NCBI RefSeq assembly: GCF_037126465.1
Contig: NC_088203.1
Span: 105,362,409 to 105,426,408 of the forward strand
From: Ornithodoros turicata
Taxonomy: Eukaryota > Arthropoda > Arachnida > Ixodida > Argasidae
Reading direction: 5' to 3'
Length of the DNA: 64,000 bases
The position numbers were made by a program, and so were the translations under genes. Shown piece after piece: positions 1-10,056 of this stretch (its first letter is position 1; each line of letters starts with the position of its first letter). Below the pieces are notes generated by a model. It was not told the origin of the DNA, ran no database searches, and worked only from the letters and a program-made list of their open reading frames with translations.

Positions 1-76
1 GTCACGTGAACATAGCGCTGCCAATGCAGAGGAGCAGACGACGGCTGCTGAAGAGCGTTTTCCTCATCGGGAGAGA

Positions 77-116
77 ACTTTTTTTTTTCTCTCTCTCTCT
101 CTCTTCTTCTTCTTTA
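77..116. repeat. Poly-pyrimidine tract
   Basis: A run of T followed by CT and TTC repeats. It is low complexity. No adjacent exon could be tied to it as a splice acceptor. Confidence 0.9.
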
Positions 117-1935
117 GTTCGGTGTTCGATTCGCTAATGTTGCTGTGTCTGTAGGGTGATCGTTTTAATTTTGGTGAGGGATGGTGTGCTTGTTGAGAAG
201 AAGAGATTTTTGGATGAGAGATGAGAGCGGGGAGAGATGCCGTTTTTGGGCAGGTACACATGCAAGCTCGTTGGCGCAAGTTTCTGTACCAGTAACAGAA
301 ACTTTTACGTAATCAAAAGTAGATATAAAATTGGCATTGGTATTTTGGTTGCAGCTAAAATCTTGTAGTATACGATGTCGATGCCACATAGCTGTCAGTT
401 TTTCTAAAGTTCTGTCAGTTCTGTCACTAAAAAGTGTACATGACGGAAATTAGCAGTTCTGAGGCTGAAACAAACAACAGACTTTTCGACGACTGCCGTT
501 TTTAAAAGGTGTGCCCGCAATTTCTTACGTCGCTAAAAAAAACTAACGAAAGCGGGCAACCACATTCTGTTCATTGTTCTCTTTTATGCACCCTATATGT
601 AGAGCACCTGCACACACATATCTTGCGATTAGGCACAACTTCAAGCTTCCGCCTATAGTGGAAATTCGGGAATGTCAGTTTGATATTATTCTCCTTTGAA
701 TATAATTCTGTATGTCATCTTAGCTCAAGAGAATGGACGAGTTCCTCTGGAGGCTTAGTTGTTGAGTAGCTTCGTTATATCCGTTTCTCGTCTCACTGTT
801 CTCACGTTCTCAGTGGACGGAGGCATTCATCTTGCACTCTTTTTGTAGCTCAATGGCTTGTCCTCTCAACAGCGTTTCACGTGGCGCCTGGGAGATGTGG
901 GTTCGTCGCCATCTCGGTTTATTTACACTGCGAAATGACGCGCTCCTAGTAAATCCTCTCGGTGAGAATATACGAGCCACAAAAGCTGTGAGATCTTCCC
1001 TGTCGTAATGTCTGAGGAAAACACGCGCATCAAACGTTATGCGTGGTTTATTATCCGACCAGGAACGTTTTTCCCGCATTGCTACTGCATTTCCGAGACG
1101 CTGGCTCCACTACGGATCACTCTCGAGTTTGCCACAAAAAGTACATGTGTCACCGCCACATTGTAATTCCGTATACTAACGTAAAGCGAATACAAATCCT
1201 CTACGAAGAAATAAAGCACCAACGGCACGAAGGGACAGAAAGGTGGAAAACCATCGCAGGCAACGAGAGCGCAGTACCTGCGACGTCATAGTGTATTCAT
1301 GGAGAGCCGACAAATATAATATAAAGTAACAACTTCCAAGAAAAATCGCGCGCAAGACTGAAGTTCTTGGGAGCGCGTCTTGAGCAGATCATCAGAATTT
1401 CTATAAGAGTCCGAGCTGCTGAACTCGACATCAAATCGCAGCACTTTCGTCACAGAGATTATGTATGTAACAGTAACCGACACCCTGATTGGAACAGACA
1501 AGTCTAGAGTTACAAAACAGGAACAGTATAGGCTGTCACGGATATGCAGTCTGGATACTGTGAAAATGCTGACGTCGTCACGTCGTCTGAAGGGGATTTT
1601 TGGGATTCCACGTCAGAAGAACACTCATCTACTAAGTTTCACCGCTCAAAGTTTCACCTCGGAGATCTACTCGAGTAACGAAAGTTCCCGAACTTCTACA
1701 TCTTCTTCTCGATATTCTATTCGGTGAAGCTCTGTCTTTAGCGTGAAGGAGGGAAAATGGATAATGTTCCTGCATGAACTCGATTTCGGAAAATACAGCT
1801 CTGGCGGACTACGGTTCAACTGTGACGGCCAATCTGCCATGAAACTCATAAGAAAACCCTGTCCAGCACCAGCCATCGGAGCACATCTCTCTGAAATTCC
1901 TGTACGAAAGGAATGAATTGGAACGCAAGGAATCC
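117..1935. other. Unassigned 1.8-kb stretch
   Basis: I see no gene, repeat boundary or RNA here. The short open frames on both strands lack coding codon bias and most start on non-ATG codons. Confidence 0.5.
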
Positions 1936-1937
1936 TA

Positions 1938-2185
1938 CACTCTTAAAAATGAACTTCACCGCATAGCACGCTCCTAGCCAACCATCATCTCGAATGATAT
2001 CGTTATCTGCCCTGATTTGTTGAAAACGAGAGGCGTACGCCTTTTTGTGACACTTATGCTGTTCATAATTGTCACAGAATAGGCGTACGCCCCCCGTTTT
2101 CAACAAATCAGGGCAGATAACGATATCACTCGAGACGATGGTTGGCTAGGAACGTGCTATGCGGTGAAGTTCATTTTTAAGAGTG
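1938..2185. mobile_element. Hairpin MITE, 'cactcttaaaaatgaac' family, copy 1
   Basis: About 248 bp, flanked on both sides by TA (1936-1937 and 2186-2187), the target duplication used by Tc1/mariner-type elements. The left end 'cactcttaaaaatgaac' is matched by its reverse complement at the right end. Complementarity continues inward through 'tcctagccaacc', 'gatatcgttatctgcc' and 'ggcgtacgcc', so almost the whole element is one hairpin. It has no coding capacity and must have been mobilised in trans. The Tc1/mariner assignment is inferred from the TA duplication and the TIR. Confidence 0.9.
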
Positions 2186-2232
2186 TAGCTGTATACATTT
2201 CAACGAACGATATGACACTGTGGCTGAACCAC

Positions 2233-2464
2233 ACCCTAAAAAATGAACTTCACCGCACAGCGCGCTCCTAGCCAACTTCGAATAATCTCGAATGATATCG
2301 TTATCTGCCCTGATTTGTTGAAAACGGCAGGCGTACGACTTTTTGTGACTATTATGAAGCGCATAAATGTCACACAAAAGGCGCATGCCTACCGTTTTCA
2401 ACAAATCAGGGCAGATTACGATATCATCATTCGAGATTGTGGTTGGCTAGGAGAGTGCTCGTAT
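2233..2464. mobile_element. Hairpin MITE, same family, copy 2, right end lost
   Basis: The left arm begins 'accctaaaaaatgaac', a mutated form of the family terminus. The internal palindrome around 'aaaaggcg' is kept. The right arm runs through 'ggttggctaggagagtgctc' and then diverges, so the terminal 40 bp on the right is missing or mutated. Confidence 0.8.
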
Positions 2465-2559
2465 TGCCAACTGTAGGATGGGACAAACGAAAGCTTGCCC
2501 ACATCACAATTCAAAAATAGTACTGCTCTCGCCCTAAAAACGAAGAGCAGGATCAACTA

Positions 2560-2796
2560 CACTCTTAAAAACGAACTTCACCACATAGCACGCTTCTAGC
2601 CAACCACCATCCCGAATGACAACGTTCTCGCCCTAGATTTGTTGAAAACGGGAGGAGGAGCCTATTTTGTGCCGTGCATAATGCCACAAAATAGGCTCCT
2701 CCTCCCGTTTTCAACAAATCTGGGGCAAGAACGTTGTCATTCGGGGTGATGGTTGGCTAGGAGCGTGCTATGTGGTGAAGTTCATTTCTAAGAGTG
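2560..2796. mobile_element. Hairpin MITE, same family, copy 3 ('gtcattcgg' subfamily)
   Basis: Flanked by TA at 2558-2559 and 2797-2798. Its internal arms carry 'aatgacaacgttctcgcc' and 'gggaggaggagcctattt' where copy 1 has 'gatatcgttatctgcc' and 'ggcgtacgcc'. It therefore belongs to a second subfamily, shared with the copy at 52681-52917. Confidence 0.9.
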
Positions 2797-2868
2797 TAGT
2801 GCTAGGCCAAATGTAACCCGTTTGGCCTAATGCCAAACATCCCACAGGAGCCTTCATTGGGATCGCAA

Positions 2869-2906
2869 GGCGTGCTATGCGGTGAGGTTCATTTTTAAGA
2901 GTGCAG
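2869..2906. mobile_element. Solo MITE right-end fragment
   Basis: The stretch 'cgtgctatgcggtgagg' plus 'ttcatttttaagagtgc' matches only the last about 38 bp of the hairpin MITE. No left half is present nearby. Confidence 0.75.
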
Positions 2907-3523
2907 TTTGCTACACACAGAACGTCATGTGCGCAATAGATTTTGGACTCTGTTTTCTCCAGGATGATTAGCTAACGCGTCGGGGATTTGCTGGTGTGCG
3001 TCATGCTAATCCTCATCATCATCGTCATTACGCGGTCGCGTGTCTTTCGTCTTTTCGTTTTCTTCTAGCTAACTGATAATAAAGCGCCTCGTCCCGTAGT
3101 GTTTCCTGTTGTTTACCGGACGCGAACGACGAAGGTTGTCGTTGTTTTGAGTAGTTTCAGTACCGTATATAGTTTCAGTCCTTGGCTCTGACACACAGAT
3201 ACGAGCTTAGTAAGAAACAATGCTCATCTGAGGAATATGGATGACAGAGCACCTAAACTCTTCCTTTGGAGAAAAAAGTACCACAATGTACTGTGAGGCC
3301 AAACATCTCGATGTCATTTGTCAAATATATTCTTATTCTCGTTTTCTTTTTCTTTTTTTTTGCCTCCTCGGTGCTTTGGACGTAAGCCAGTTACGCATGA
3401 GGACACCGAAAATGGACCGAAAGAATAAACGGAACGCACTTATCTCGGTGACCCTGAATCAAGCCAGATCTTCCCTACTATCTTTGAAAATAAGCAAATA
3501 ATATTACAAATTACAGGATGGGT
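2907..3523. other. Unassigned stretch
   Basis: It contains a T-rich run near 3345-3362 and a CATCAT run near 3013. I see no gene. Confidence 0.5.
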
Positions 3524-3525
3524 TA

Positions 3526-3774
3526 CACTCTTAAAAATGAACTTCACCTCATAGCACGCTCCTAGCCAACCATTATCTCGAATGATATCGTTATCTACCC
3601 TGATTTGTTGAAAACACGGGGCGTACGCCTTTTCTGTGACAATTATGAACAGCATAAGTGTCACAGAAATGGCGTACGCCCCCCGTTTTCAACAAATTAG
3701 GGCAGATAACGATATCATTCGAGATAATGGTTGGCCAGGAGCGTGCTATGAGGTGAAGTTCATTTTTAAGAGTG
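3526..3774. mobile_element. Hairpin MITE, same family, copy 4 ('gatatcgttatc' subfamily)
   Basis: About 249 bp between TA dinucleotides at 3524-3525 and 3775-3776. It has the same arms as copy 1, including the 'ggcgtacgcc' core and a 'gtgacaattatg' type centre. Both ends are intact. Confidence 0.9.
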
Positions 3775-3852
3775 TACGACTCGTGTAACGCGAAATTCGG
3801 CGTCAGCTGTGCGTGTGGTGAAATGAGGCCGGATGAAAGTGTGTAGACAAAT

Positions 3853-4128
3853 TTATTTAAGCGTCATGAGTATTGATTTGTGGTCGCTGAAATGGTTGGC
3901 GAGGTGAGTGGTGTCCTGAACGAGGGGGCTGTTCTGGAGTACCAAGTCATGCATGAGCCATGCACACTGCGGGCTCTCGTACTGTGGGATCTTGACGACG
4001 CCGTTCAGGTTTCGCTGCTGCCTCGGCGGCACGAAGAGTTTCATCGTCACGCCGACGCTTATTCCTGGCCTGCACGGCGGGATCTTGTCGATGGGCACGG
4101 CTAGCACCAACCTGGTTTGCGCGGAACT
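3853..4128 (-). CDS. Candidate 3'-terminal exon of an unidentified host gene
   Basis: The minus-strand frame ends at TAA (3853-3855). The hexamer AATAAA overlaps the stop, as in a compact arthropod 3' end. The last about 85 codons strongly prefer G or C at the third position (runs such as GTG-CCC-ATC-GAC-AAG-ATC-CCG-CCG), unlike the surrounding repeat DNA. The peptide includes 'RLVLAVPIDKIPPCRPG', 'VPPRQQRNLNGVVKIP' and 'HLANHFSDHKSILMTLK'. Two possible splice acceptors lie upstream in the minus direction, near 4128 ('ctttctcggcag') and near 4109 ('gcgcaaaccag'). I do not recognise the family and saw no further exon in the window. Seen: bias, stop, poly(A) signal. Inferred: that it is expressed. 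It could be a processed fragment, or part of a transposon gene I fail to recognise. Confidence 0.5.
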   Translation of the reverse strand, partial: SSAQTRLVLAVPIDKIPPCRPGISVGVTMKLFVPPRQQRNLNGVVKIPQYESPQCAWLMHDLVLQNSPLVQDTTHLANHFSDHKSILMTLK

Positions 4129-4775
4129 ATGACTTCTGCCGAGAAAGCCATTGCAGCGTGTAGATAACAGTACCTTTGTGCCGAGACAAAATAGCAAAGC
4201 AATACTAAAACAGCGTACATGGACGTGAGTATTTTCTGTGCACGATGTACCTGACAGGTCCTGAGAACGTCCCCGTTGCAATTGCTATGCCTTCGACACC
4301 AGTCTATCTCTCCCTGATACCGTACAGACAGCTTTCGTAAAAACAAACACATCAGAACACATTTGGGGTAGAAAGAAACCGAGTCAGCAAGAGCAAACTC
4401 TTGAGCAATTCAAAATGAAGAGCCCAACATCAGCGAGCACCCCTTCCGTTCTGCATGACGAAGATTAATGCGCTTTCCTGTTCTTTCGTGGATTTGTAAT
4501 AGAGGAGGCGGGAAACAAATTCATCGGTACAGACAAGCATGGACGGATTAAAAGAAGACAAAGAGTTTTGTGTCCATCCTGGACTGATTTCAGGAGGAAA
4601 GAGCCAACAACCTCTTGGAAAGTCTACCGGGTCTCCCATATGACGTGTTATCCTTTTCCGTCTTCTCCGTCTTCTTCTTACACGCGCACCCACTTATTTA
4701 TTGTCACACATAAATGAATGCGAGGAGCCCATATATCCATGTTTTTCTTCCGACGCCAAAATATGGACCAATCTT
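4129..4775. other. Possible intron or upstream flank of the candidate exon
   Basis: No repeat or exon was recognised. If the exon at 3853-4128 is real, this would be its last intron, but I found no donor or exon partner. Confidence 0.3.
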
Positions 4776-4902
4776 TCCATGATACAAGCCTGAGCGATGG
4801 GCAAGACAAGTAAACAAACATCGTGTTTGTGTTTGTTTACGTGTCTTGCCCATCGCTAAGGCTTGCCTATCATGGAATTTATCCACCAGCTAGCCTGCAT
4901 TC
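4776..4902. mobile_element. Foldback element FB1 with shared head
   Basis: Hairpin 4776-4876: 'tccatgat' and 'cgatgggcaagaca' plus 'gtaaacaaaca' are repeated in reverse complement on the other side of a short spacer. On the right it continues into 'atttatccaccagctagcc' plus 'tgcat' (4877-4900), a head also found beside hairpins at 5748-5880 and 30305-30452. It is non-coding. The class is not known to me. Confidence 0.75.
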
Positions 4903-5241
4903 TGTCAATGACCAATCTTTCCTGCTGTACATACCACAAACGAACCGGACTGGTGCACCCCCATGATCGCGTCCACGAGTTGGGCGATTTAATTAGCGCC
5001 CGGTCTCTGTAGTTAGGGTTGGTACTCCTGCACGCTAGCGCACGCTGTTTCATCAACTTGTAACTTCGTAGAGCTAGATACATTCGCTGTTTGAGACGAC
5101 GAAAATATAATGGAACGTGTTGGAATTCAAGTGCTTTTGTGTGCGTTGGGTCCAACTTGAATCGGGCAAGTGTGTGTTTCTTTATTTATAGCAAAGGGAG
5201 CAATAGACGCGTTGAAAATCAGCACCGCGAATACCGAAAGT
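4903..5241. other. Unassigned stretch
   Basis: I see nothing recognisable. Short frames only. Confidence 0.4.
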
Positions 5242-5316
5242 CAGTTCTTCAATGATAACTGAAATCAATGCGTGAACCTGTCAGGGAGCATTGGTTCCAA
5301 TCATCATTGAAGACTG
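5242..5316. mobile_element. 75-bp MITE, 'cagtcttcaatgat' family, short copy
   Basis: The left end 'cagttcttcaatgat' and the right end 'atcattgaagactg' are inverted, with a 'caatg...cattgg' second inverted block. The same ends bound a 343-bp element at 24524-24866, so this is an internally deleted sibling. Confidence 0.7.
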
Positions 5317-5747
5317 TCCTCCTGTATGGCCTTAGGGTATTAGAGAGGCCGTGTTCCTAAACAATGCAGGACAACGACCGCTACTACGCCTACGCATTAT
5401 GATTAGCGTGTTAGCAGATTAGAAGTGTTAGCAGATATCGAAGCAAATCGCTCGCGACCGAAAACAAACGCGATAGAGATGTGGAAAAGGGAGCCATTTC
5501 GCAAGTACGCGGTATGCTTCTTAAAACATGGGGGTTTCATTTATTACAGGAAATGGAGACACACGCGTCAACCAAGCTTAGCGTATATCGCTGTTGAGAA
5601 GGAGCTCCATTTTATTTCATTATAAGCACCAAATAAAACGCTAATGCAAAGCAGCCCGGTACCTCATTCGTCTGCTCCAGCCACGCATGTTTATCTTAAA
5701 AAGAGGTTTCTAGCTCACCTCCCTGCTTTCGCAAAACACTACAACCT
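5317..5747. other. Unassigned stretch
   Basis: No gene or repeat recognised. The 66-codon frame here shows no coding features. Confidence 0.4.
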
Positions 5748-5880
5748 GATGAAATTTAACTGAACCCCGAGACAAGGAAAACACAGACGATCACAAACAC
5801 ATTCTCTTTCGTCTGTGTTTTCCTTGTCTCGGGGTTCAGTCAAATTTTATCATTTATCACCGGTTAGCCTGCATTTTGAC
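5748..5880. mobile_element. Foldback element FB2 with shared head
   Basis: Arms at 5748-5790 and 5809-5852 ('ctgaaccccgagacaagg' and its complement) agree at nearly every base across about 43 bp. The right side continues into 'caccggttagcctgcattt', the same head as FB1. The arm sequence itself is unlike that of FB1 or FB3. Confidence 0.75.
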
Positions 5881-5883
5881 TGG

Positions 5884-5971
5884 AAATTGGAATTGGAAAT
5901 GAAAGAAAAATATGGAGATGTTAGTCCCGACCCAGTCAGGACTGGCTACTCCAAAACGCGTTTGTGAGCGG
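5884..5971 (-). repeat. Dispersed repeat, copy A
   Basis: Contains 'ttagtcccgacccagtc', 'aggactggctactcc' and 'aaaacgcgtttgtgagcgg', next to a 'ggaattggaaatgaaag' stretch. The reverse complement recurs at 63378-63466. It is probably a LINE or SINE 3' module. Confidence 0.75.
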
Positions 5972-6411
5972 AAAAATACTACGACTTGTTGCATTCGTTC
6001 AAATACCGCACATATTATTATCCACTTCCTCGTTAGGTCTAAAAGCTAAAAATCAATATTCTGCTCTGTCCCCCAAATTATCACTCCACGATACCAACTG
6101 TAATTCTCGGGCATAGTGAGCACATTTGGCACAAGAAGTCGCGAATTGTCGCCGTATTCTTGCTCCTACCTCCCTTCCTCTCTTGTCTTCTCTACCTTCT
6201 TACACCTCGATCTAACGATATTCGTGGTCGGCTATTGCCTGTATCATGTGGTCAATATTTAAAAATTTAGTGCGGATTTCGTGCTCGATACTGCAGTTGC
6301 GCACACGATACGGTTGGCAGAGGCAGACGGCCGCCTATCGTTGACGTACACTCCATCTCGTATCTCTAAAGAGACTGTCACATCTCTTTCAGTCGCTTTC
6401 GAAACTAAAGA

Positions 6412-6805
6412 GTGTCGTAGTTTGACTGTTATTCGACGAAATACATGACAAGAGCAGATGCCGGATGTTGAGAGTATGCCGAAATTCCCTCTCTGGAAAA
6501 ACGAGAAAACGTCACTCTCTAAGAACCAATGAGGGTGAGACCTTGCCGCGACCGAACGCTCATAGTCTCATACAGTTACAGGGCGTTTGGACAGCGCCTT
6601 TACTCCTCTGAGCGCCGCGCCCTCCCTCTTCGCTTGGGGAGTGACGTCACGGCGCTTCTGCGGCCACTGAAGCAGCGCTCATTTTTAGAATCCGTTTATT
6701 TAATACGAAAGCACTTTTCCGGCGAAAAAATTAGCCCGCCGATGCAAAACATAGTTCCACCAGATTCACAGATGGGTTTCCGGATTCCACCGACCCTTTA
6801 ATGTC
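6412..6805 (-). repeat. Composite dispersed repeat, copy 1 (minus)
   Basis: Read on the minus strand, its first part ('attaaaggg...aacccatct...gacgtcac') matches 8750-8995. Its second part ('gacgttttctcg...ctcttgtcatgtatttc...aaactacgac') matches 9880-10055 read on the plus strand. Here both parts are contiguous, so this copy defines the original order of a repeat that is broken up at 8.7-10.1 kb. No coding capacity. Confidence 0.75.
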
Positions 6806-7308
6806 CCTCGCGGATGGCGACACGCCTAAGAAACTTGCATCCTGCCTAACTGTGCGTGTGAACGTCTTTGAGTCGCCACTGTACATATTTCATTTATGAG
6901 GGACTACATACAACAGCAACAAAACAAAAAAAAAGTCCGCACTATTGCTTTGCTATACTTTTACCACAATAACTTTGCAAATCTTTTTATCGCATTTCAT
7001 TGTCACATGCATTCATTCATTCACCCACTTTCTCCCAGAAAGAGCTTACGAAACATTTTTTTTTTAGATTAAAGATGAATCAAATTTGCATAGTGCTGTT
7101 CTTCATCGCGCGTGGAACGTTCGAATGTCAAGAGCGGGATCCGCAGGAGCCTCTTATTAAATTTGCCACCGTCTAGAGCGAGATGGATGTAACGTGTAAT
7201 TAGTACTTTAATAAGGGATGGAAAAGAGATGAGTGTTTTCTAAACGAACGCTAGCTTCTTTAATGCCCTTAGTGGAGTCATCCAACAGGATTCGTTTGAG
7301 CCGCGTGT
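6806..7308. other. Unassigned stretch
   Basis: AT-rich with an A-run near 6925. Nothing recognised. Confidence 0.4.
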
Positions 7309-7385
7309 CCAGAAATATTCGCTGTAGACGTTGTTTGATCTGCAGCCACTGCAAATGAAACAACGTCTACAGCGAATATTCCTGG
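7309..7385. repeat. Hairpin with 28-bp arms
   Basis: Arms 7309-7336 and 7358-7385 ('atattcgctgtagacgttg' and complement) surround a 21-bp loop. One mismatched position was seen. It lies just left of the degraded LTR copy. Confidence 0.85.
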
Positions 7386-7415
7386 CCATATTGTGATAAA
7401 CTTGCCTCTGCTGCC

Positions 7416-8284
7416 GCGCGCCACTGCGCCTAGCAGCCAGTTCTACCGCCACCGTCCTAGCGTGGGACCACGCACATCTGCCCGCTCGGACATTCCATGA
7501 TCGCCGGTAAGGACTCGTGTATGGGAACACCACCTCCTCTACATTTGGTTAACCGAATAACGAACAGCATGTTTGGCGTAATTCGGCTATTCATCATCCT
7601 TACTTTTTAGGTAAACAAGCAGCGGACCACCTTCTGGCAGGCAAGTCGCACCGGGACCCCAGTTCCACCGGGGATCCGCAAGGAGATCACAATAAGTTCA
7701 GTTTCCGGCTTCCACCTCCATCGCGATGGTCCTCCCCGGCACTTCTATGGCGACAACCAGCATTTACGCTCTTGTACTGGTCGCGGTACTGTCGGCCACT
7801 CAGCAACAATCACTCAACGCAACTCAACGCACTCACTCAGCAAGTCAACGCTTAGCAATGATCATTCAACGCAACTCACCTCACTCAACGGAATCAGCAG
7901 CCATTGAACCCAATTAGCAACCACTCAGCACTCACACCTCATCTCTGGAACCCGCCCGAATCACAGCGCGCTTGTTCATGCTATACCGCTGCTGCTGCAT
8001 CAACTCACACGATCACAAGTCGTGTGCTCAGCCGTCCAACACCCACGAGTCGTCCTCATTCTCCTCTTCGCGGTATCGACGCGGACATCAACCGCATGCA
8101 CCGCTCCGCGTCTGAGGGGGGAGTGATGTGGCGGCCCGTGGACAACGACGACGACGACGCGCCACTGCGCCTGGCAGCCAGTTCTACCGGCACCGTCCTA
8201 GCGTGAGGCCACACACATCTGCCCGTTGAGACATTCCATCATCGCCGGTCAGGACCCGTGTACGGGAACACCACCTCCTCTACA
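7416..8284 (+). mobile_element. Degraded LTR retrotransposon remnant with short LTRs
   Basis: A direct repeat of about 127 bp occurs at 7416-7543 and 8158-8284 ('cgcgccactgcgcc' through 'accacctcctctaca'). Upstream of the right copy is a polypurine tract 'gaggggggag' directly followed by TGATGTGG (8124). That is how a 3' LTR begins, and the copy ends in CA (8284). Only about 580 bp separates the repeats, far too short for gag-pol, so the element is internally deleted. The interval 7800-7915 carries a degenerate 'caactcaacgcactca' repeat. Gypsy/Mag-like affiliation is inferred from the short LTR and the PPT-TG junction only. Confidence 0.55.
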
Positions 8285-8285
8285 G

Positions 8286-8749
8286 GCGTGTCACCCTCCG
8301 CGATAGACATTAAAGATACGAGGTGTCGCGTGCATCTACGATATGTGGCCGTCTACCACTCGTATCATGTGCACAACCGCAGTATGAAGCACCAAATCCG
8401 CACTAAAGTTATAAATATTGACCCCATGATGCAGGCGATAGCCGGCCACGTATCGCTGATGTTTGGTATCGTTACATTGCGATATAATAAGGTAGATAAG
8501 GAAGTGTCCAAGAGGGGTATAAGAGGGGAAGGTAGATAGGAGCAAGAATACGCAGATGATTGACGAAGTCCTTGTGCCGAATGTACTCGCCATCATTAGC
8601 CTATCATAATACTAACTCATACTCATAACACATGCCATTCAAGAAGTATTTCCGCTATGTTCCACTCCGTTCTGTGAAGAGAAGAGAGAAATAAATCACC
8701 CGAAGCGATGAAGTCGTTCGAACGTCAGGCCATTACGAATACGGCATAA
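8286..8749. other. Unassigned stretch
   Basis: No gene or repeat boundary recognised. Confidence 0.4.
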
Positions 8750-9090
8750 TTAAAGGGACGTTCGCGTCCGAAAACCCATCTCTGAAACCGATACCACTAT
8801 ATTCGGAATCGGTCGACAATCTACACGGCAATTTTTTTTCGTACGAAAAGTTCTTAGATATTAAATAAACGAATTTTAAAGATCAGCGCAGTTTCCGCTG
8901 CCGCAGAAGCTCCTGCGGCATGACGTCATCCTCTAAGCCGTGGAGTGAGAGCGCGGCTCTCAGAGGAGGAAAGGCGCCGTCCAGACCCCGTAACTCTATG
9001 AATAGAGTCACTAAATAAGCTTCGGTTCAGAGTATCGACACTGAGGTCCAAGGGAGAGCAGGGGCGCCATCTTGTGTCCGCACCGCACTG
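8750..9090 (+). repeat. Composite dispersed repeat, copy 2 (plus)
   Basis: It starts 'attaaagggacg', continues through 'gcagaagctcctgcgg', 'gaggaaaggcgccgtcc' and 'atagagtcactaaataagc', and reaches 'cgccatcttgtgtcc'. The first 245 bp is homologous to 6560-6805 (minus). The last 85 bp is inverted against 9811-9889. Confidence 0.75.
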
Positions 9091-9273
9091 GAACCATCCC
9101 GAGTTGAGGATCAAACACGGCTAACATAATGCTCACTGTAGGACGGAGAAGTGTGTGTTTGTTATACGATAATACATGTATTGTCCACCAAGTCCGTAAA
9201 CCTTGATGAGCTGCTTGCTAGAGAAAGGAACATTTCACCCGCGCACGATAGATGGCATGCCCTGCTGTCGTGC

Positions 9274-9758
9274 ACCAGATCCGTTTATAGCGAGAGTTTG
9301 GCCATTAGGAGGAGCCTAAGTTAAAGTGCGTCATACGACGTCACGGCTGAACGACCTCCCTCGTCGTGCTCTATTGTTGTCCCGTCGTCAGCTGGTCGCC
9401 GACGCCATATTGATGCTGATCGTTGTTTACAATCCACGGAGAGGAGACACGTGCGAACTTCTTGCTTCGAAAGCCTTTCGTCCTTGAAATCTTTCAGTTC
9501 GGCAACAAAGCCCCCCTTATCACTAGGGCGAGTGGGTCATAAGCCGGTTATTCCTGTAGATTACATTCAGCGCGACCACGAAGCTGTGGACCAGCTGGAG
9601 GACAGCATCAATATGGCGCGGACTAGACGGCTGATAAGCGGATTCCGCTCGGATTCAGGCTTTTTGGGCGGCGCAACGATGACTCTGACGTCAAAATAGG
9701 CTCCACCCATGAGGCGGCAAAAGATCAAAGAATGGCCAAACTCTCCCTATAAATGGCT
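9274..9758. mobile_element. 485-bp hAT-like MITE with 8-9 bp target duplication
   Basis: Ends 'tttatagcgagagtttgg' and, inverted, 'tttatagggagagtttgg' continue to 'ccatt'. The 9-mer 'ctgtcgtgc' occurs at 9265-9273 and 9759-9767, immediately outside, as a candidate duplication. The left side has about 3 extra bases before the TIR match. Eight-bp duplications are typical of hAT elements. The interior has no transposase motif. Confidence 0.65.
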
Positions 9759-9789
9759 CTGTCGTGCCCTAAAGTGAAGTGCGCGTACC

Positions 9790-10056
9790 CGTGGCTAACG
9801 TGGCGTGGAAACAAGATGGCGCATGCTAGCTCTTGGAACTCAGTGTCGATACTCTGAAGCGAAGCGTATTTAGTGACTCTATCTATGAGATGCCCGCACG
9901 GCTGCAGCATTCCTTTTCTCAAGGCCGCGCCTTCATAGGTTCCTAGCATGTGACGTTTTCCCGTTTTTCCAAACAGGGAATTCCAGAATACTCTCAACGT
10001 CAGTCGTCTGCTCTTGTCATGTATTTCATGGAATAACAATCAAACTACGCCACTAT
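9790..10056 (-). repeat. Composite dispersed repeat, copy 3 (minus)
   Basis: It contains, inverted, both the 'cactaaat...gtatcgacactgag' block of copy 2 and the 'gggaaaacgtcac...aaatacatgacaag' block of copy 1. With copy 2 it forms an interrupted inverted repeat around the MITE at 9274-9758. Confidence 0.75.

Noticed and set aside
455..500. Fragment of the FB5 foldback
   Set aside because: Only 'ctgaggctg...aacaac' matches; too short to support.
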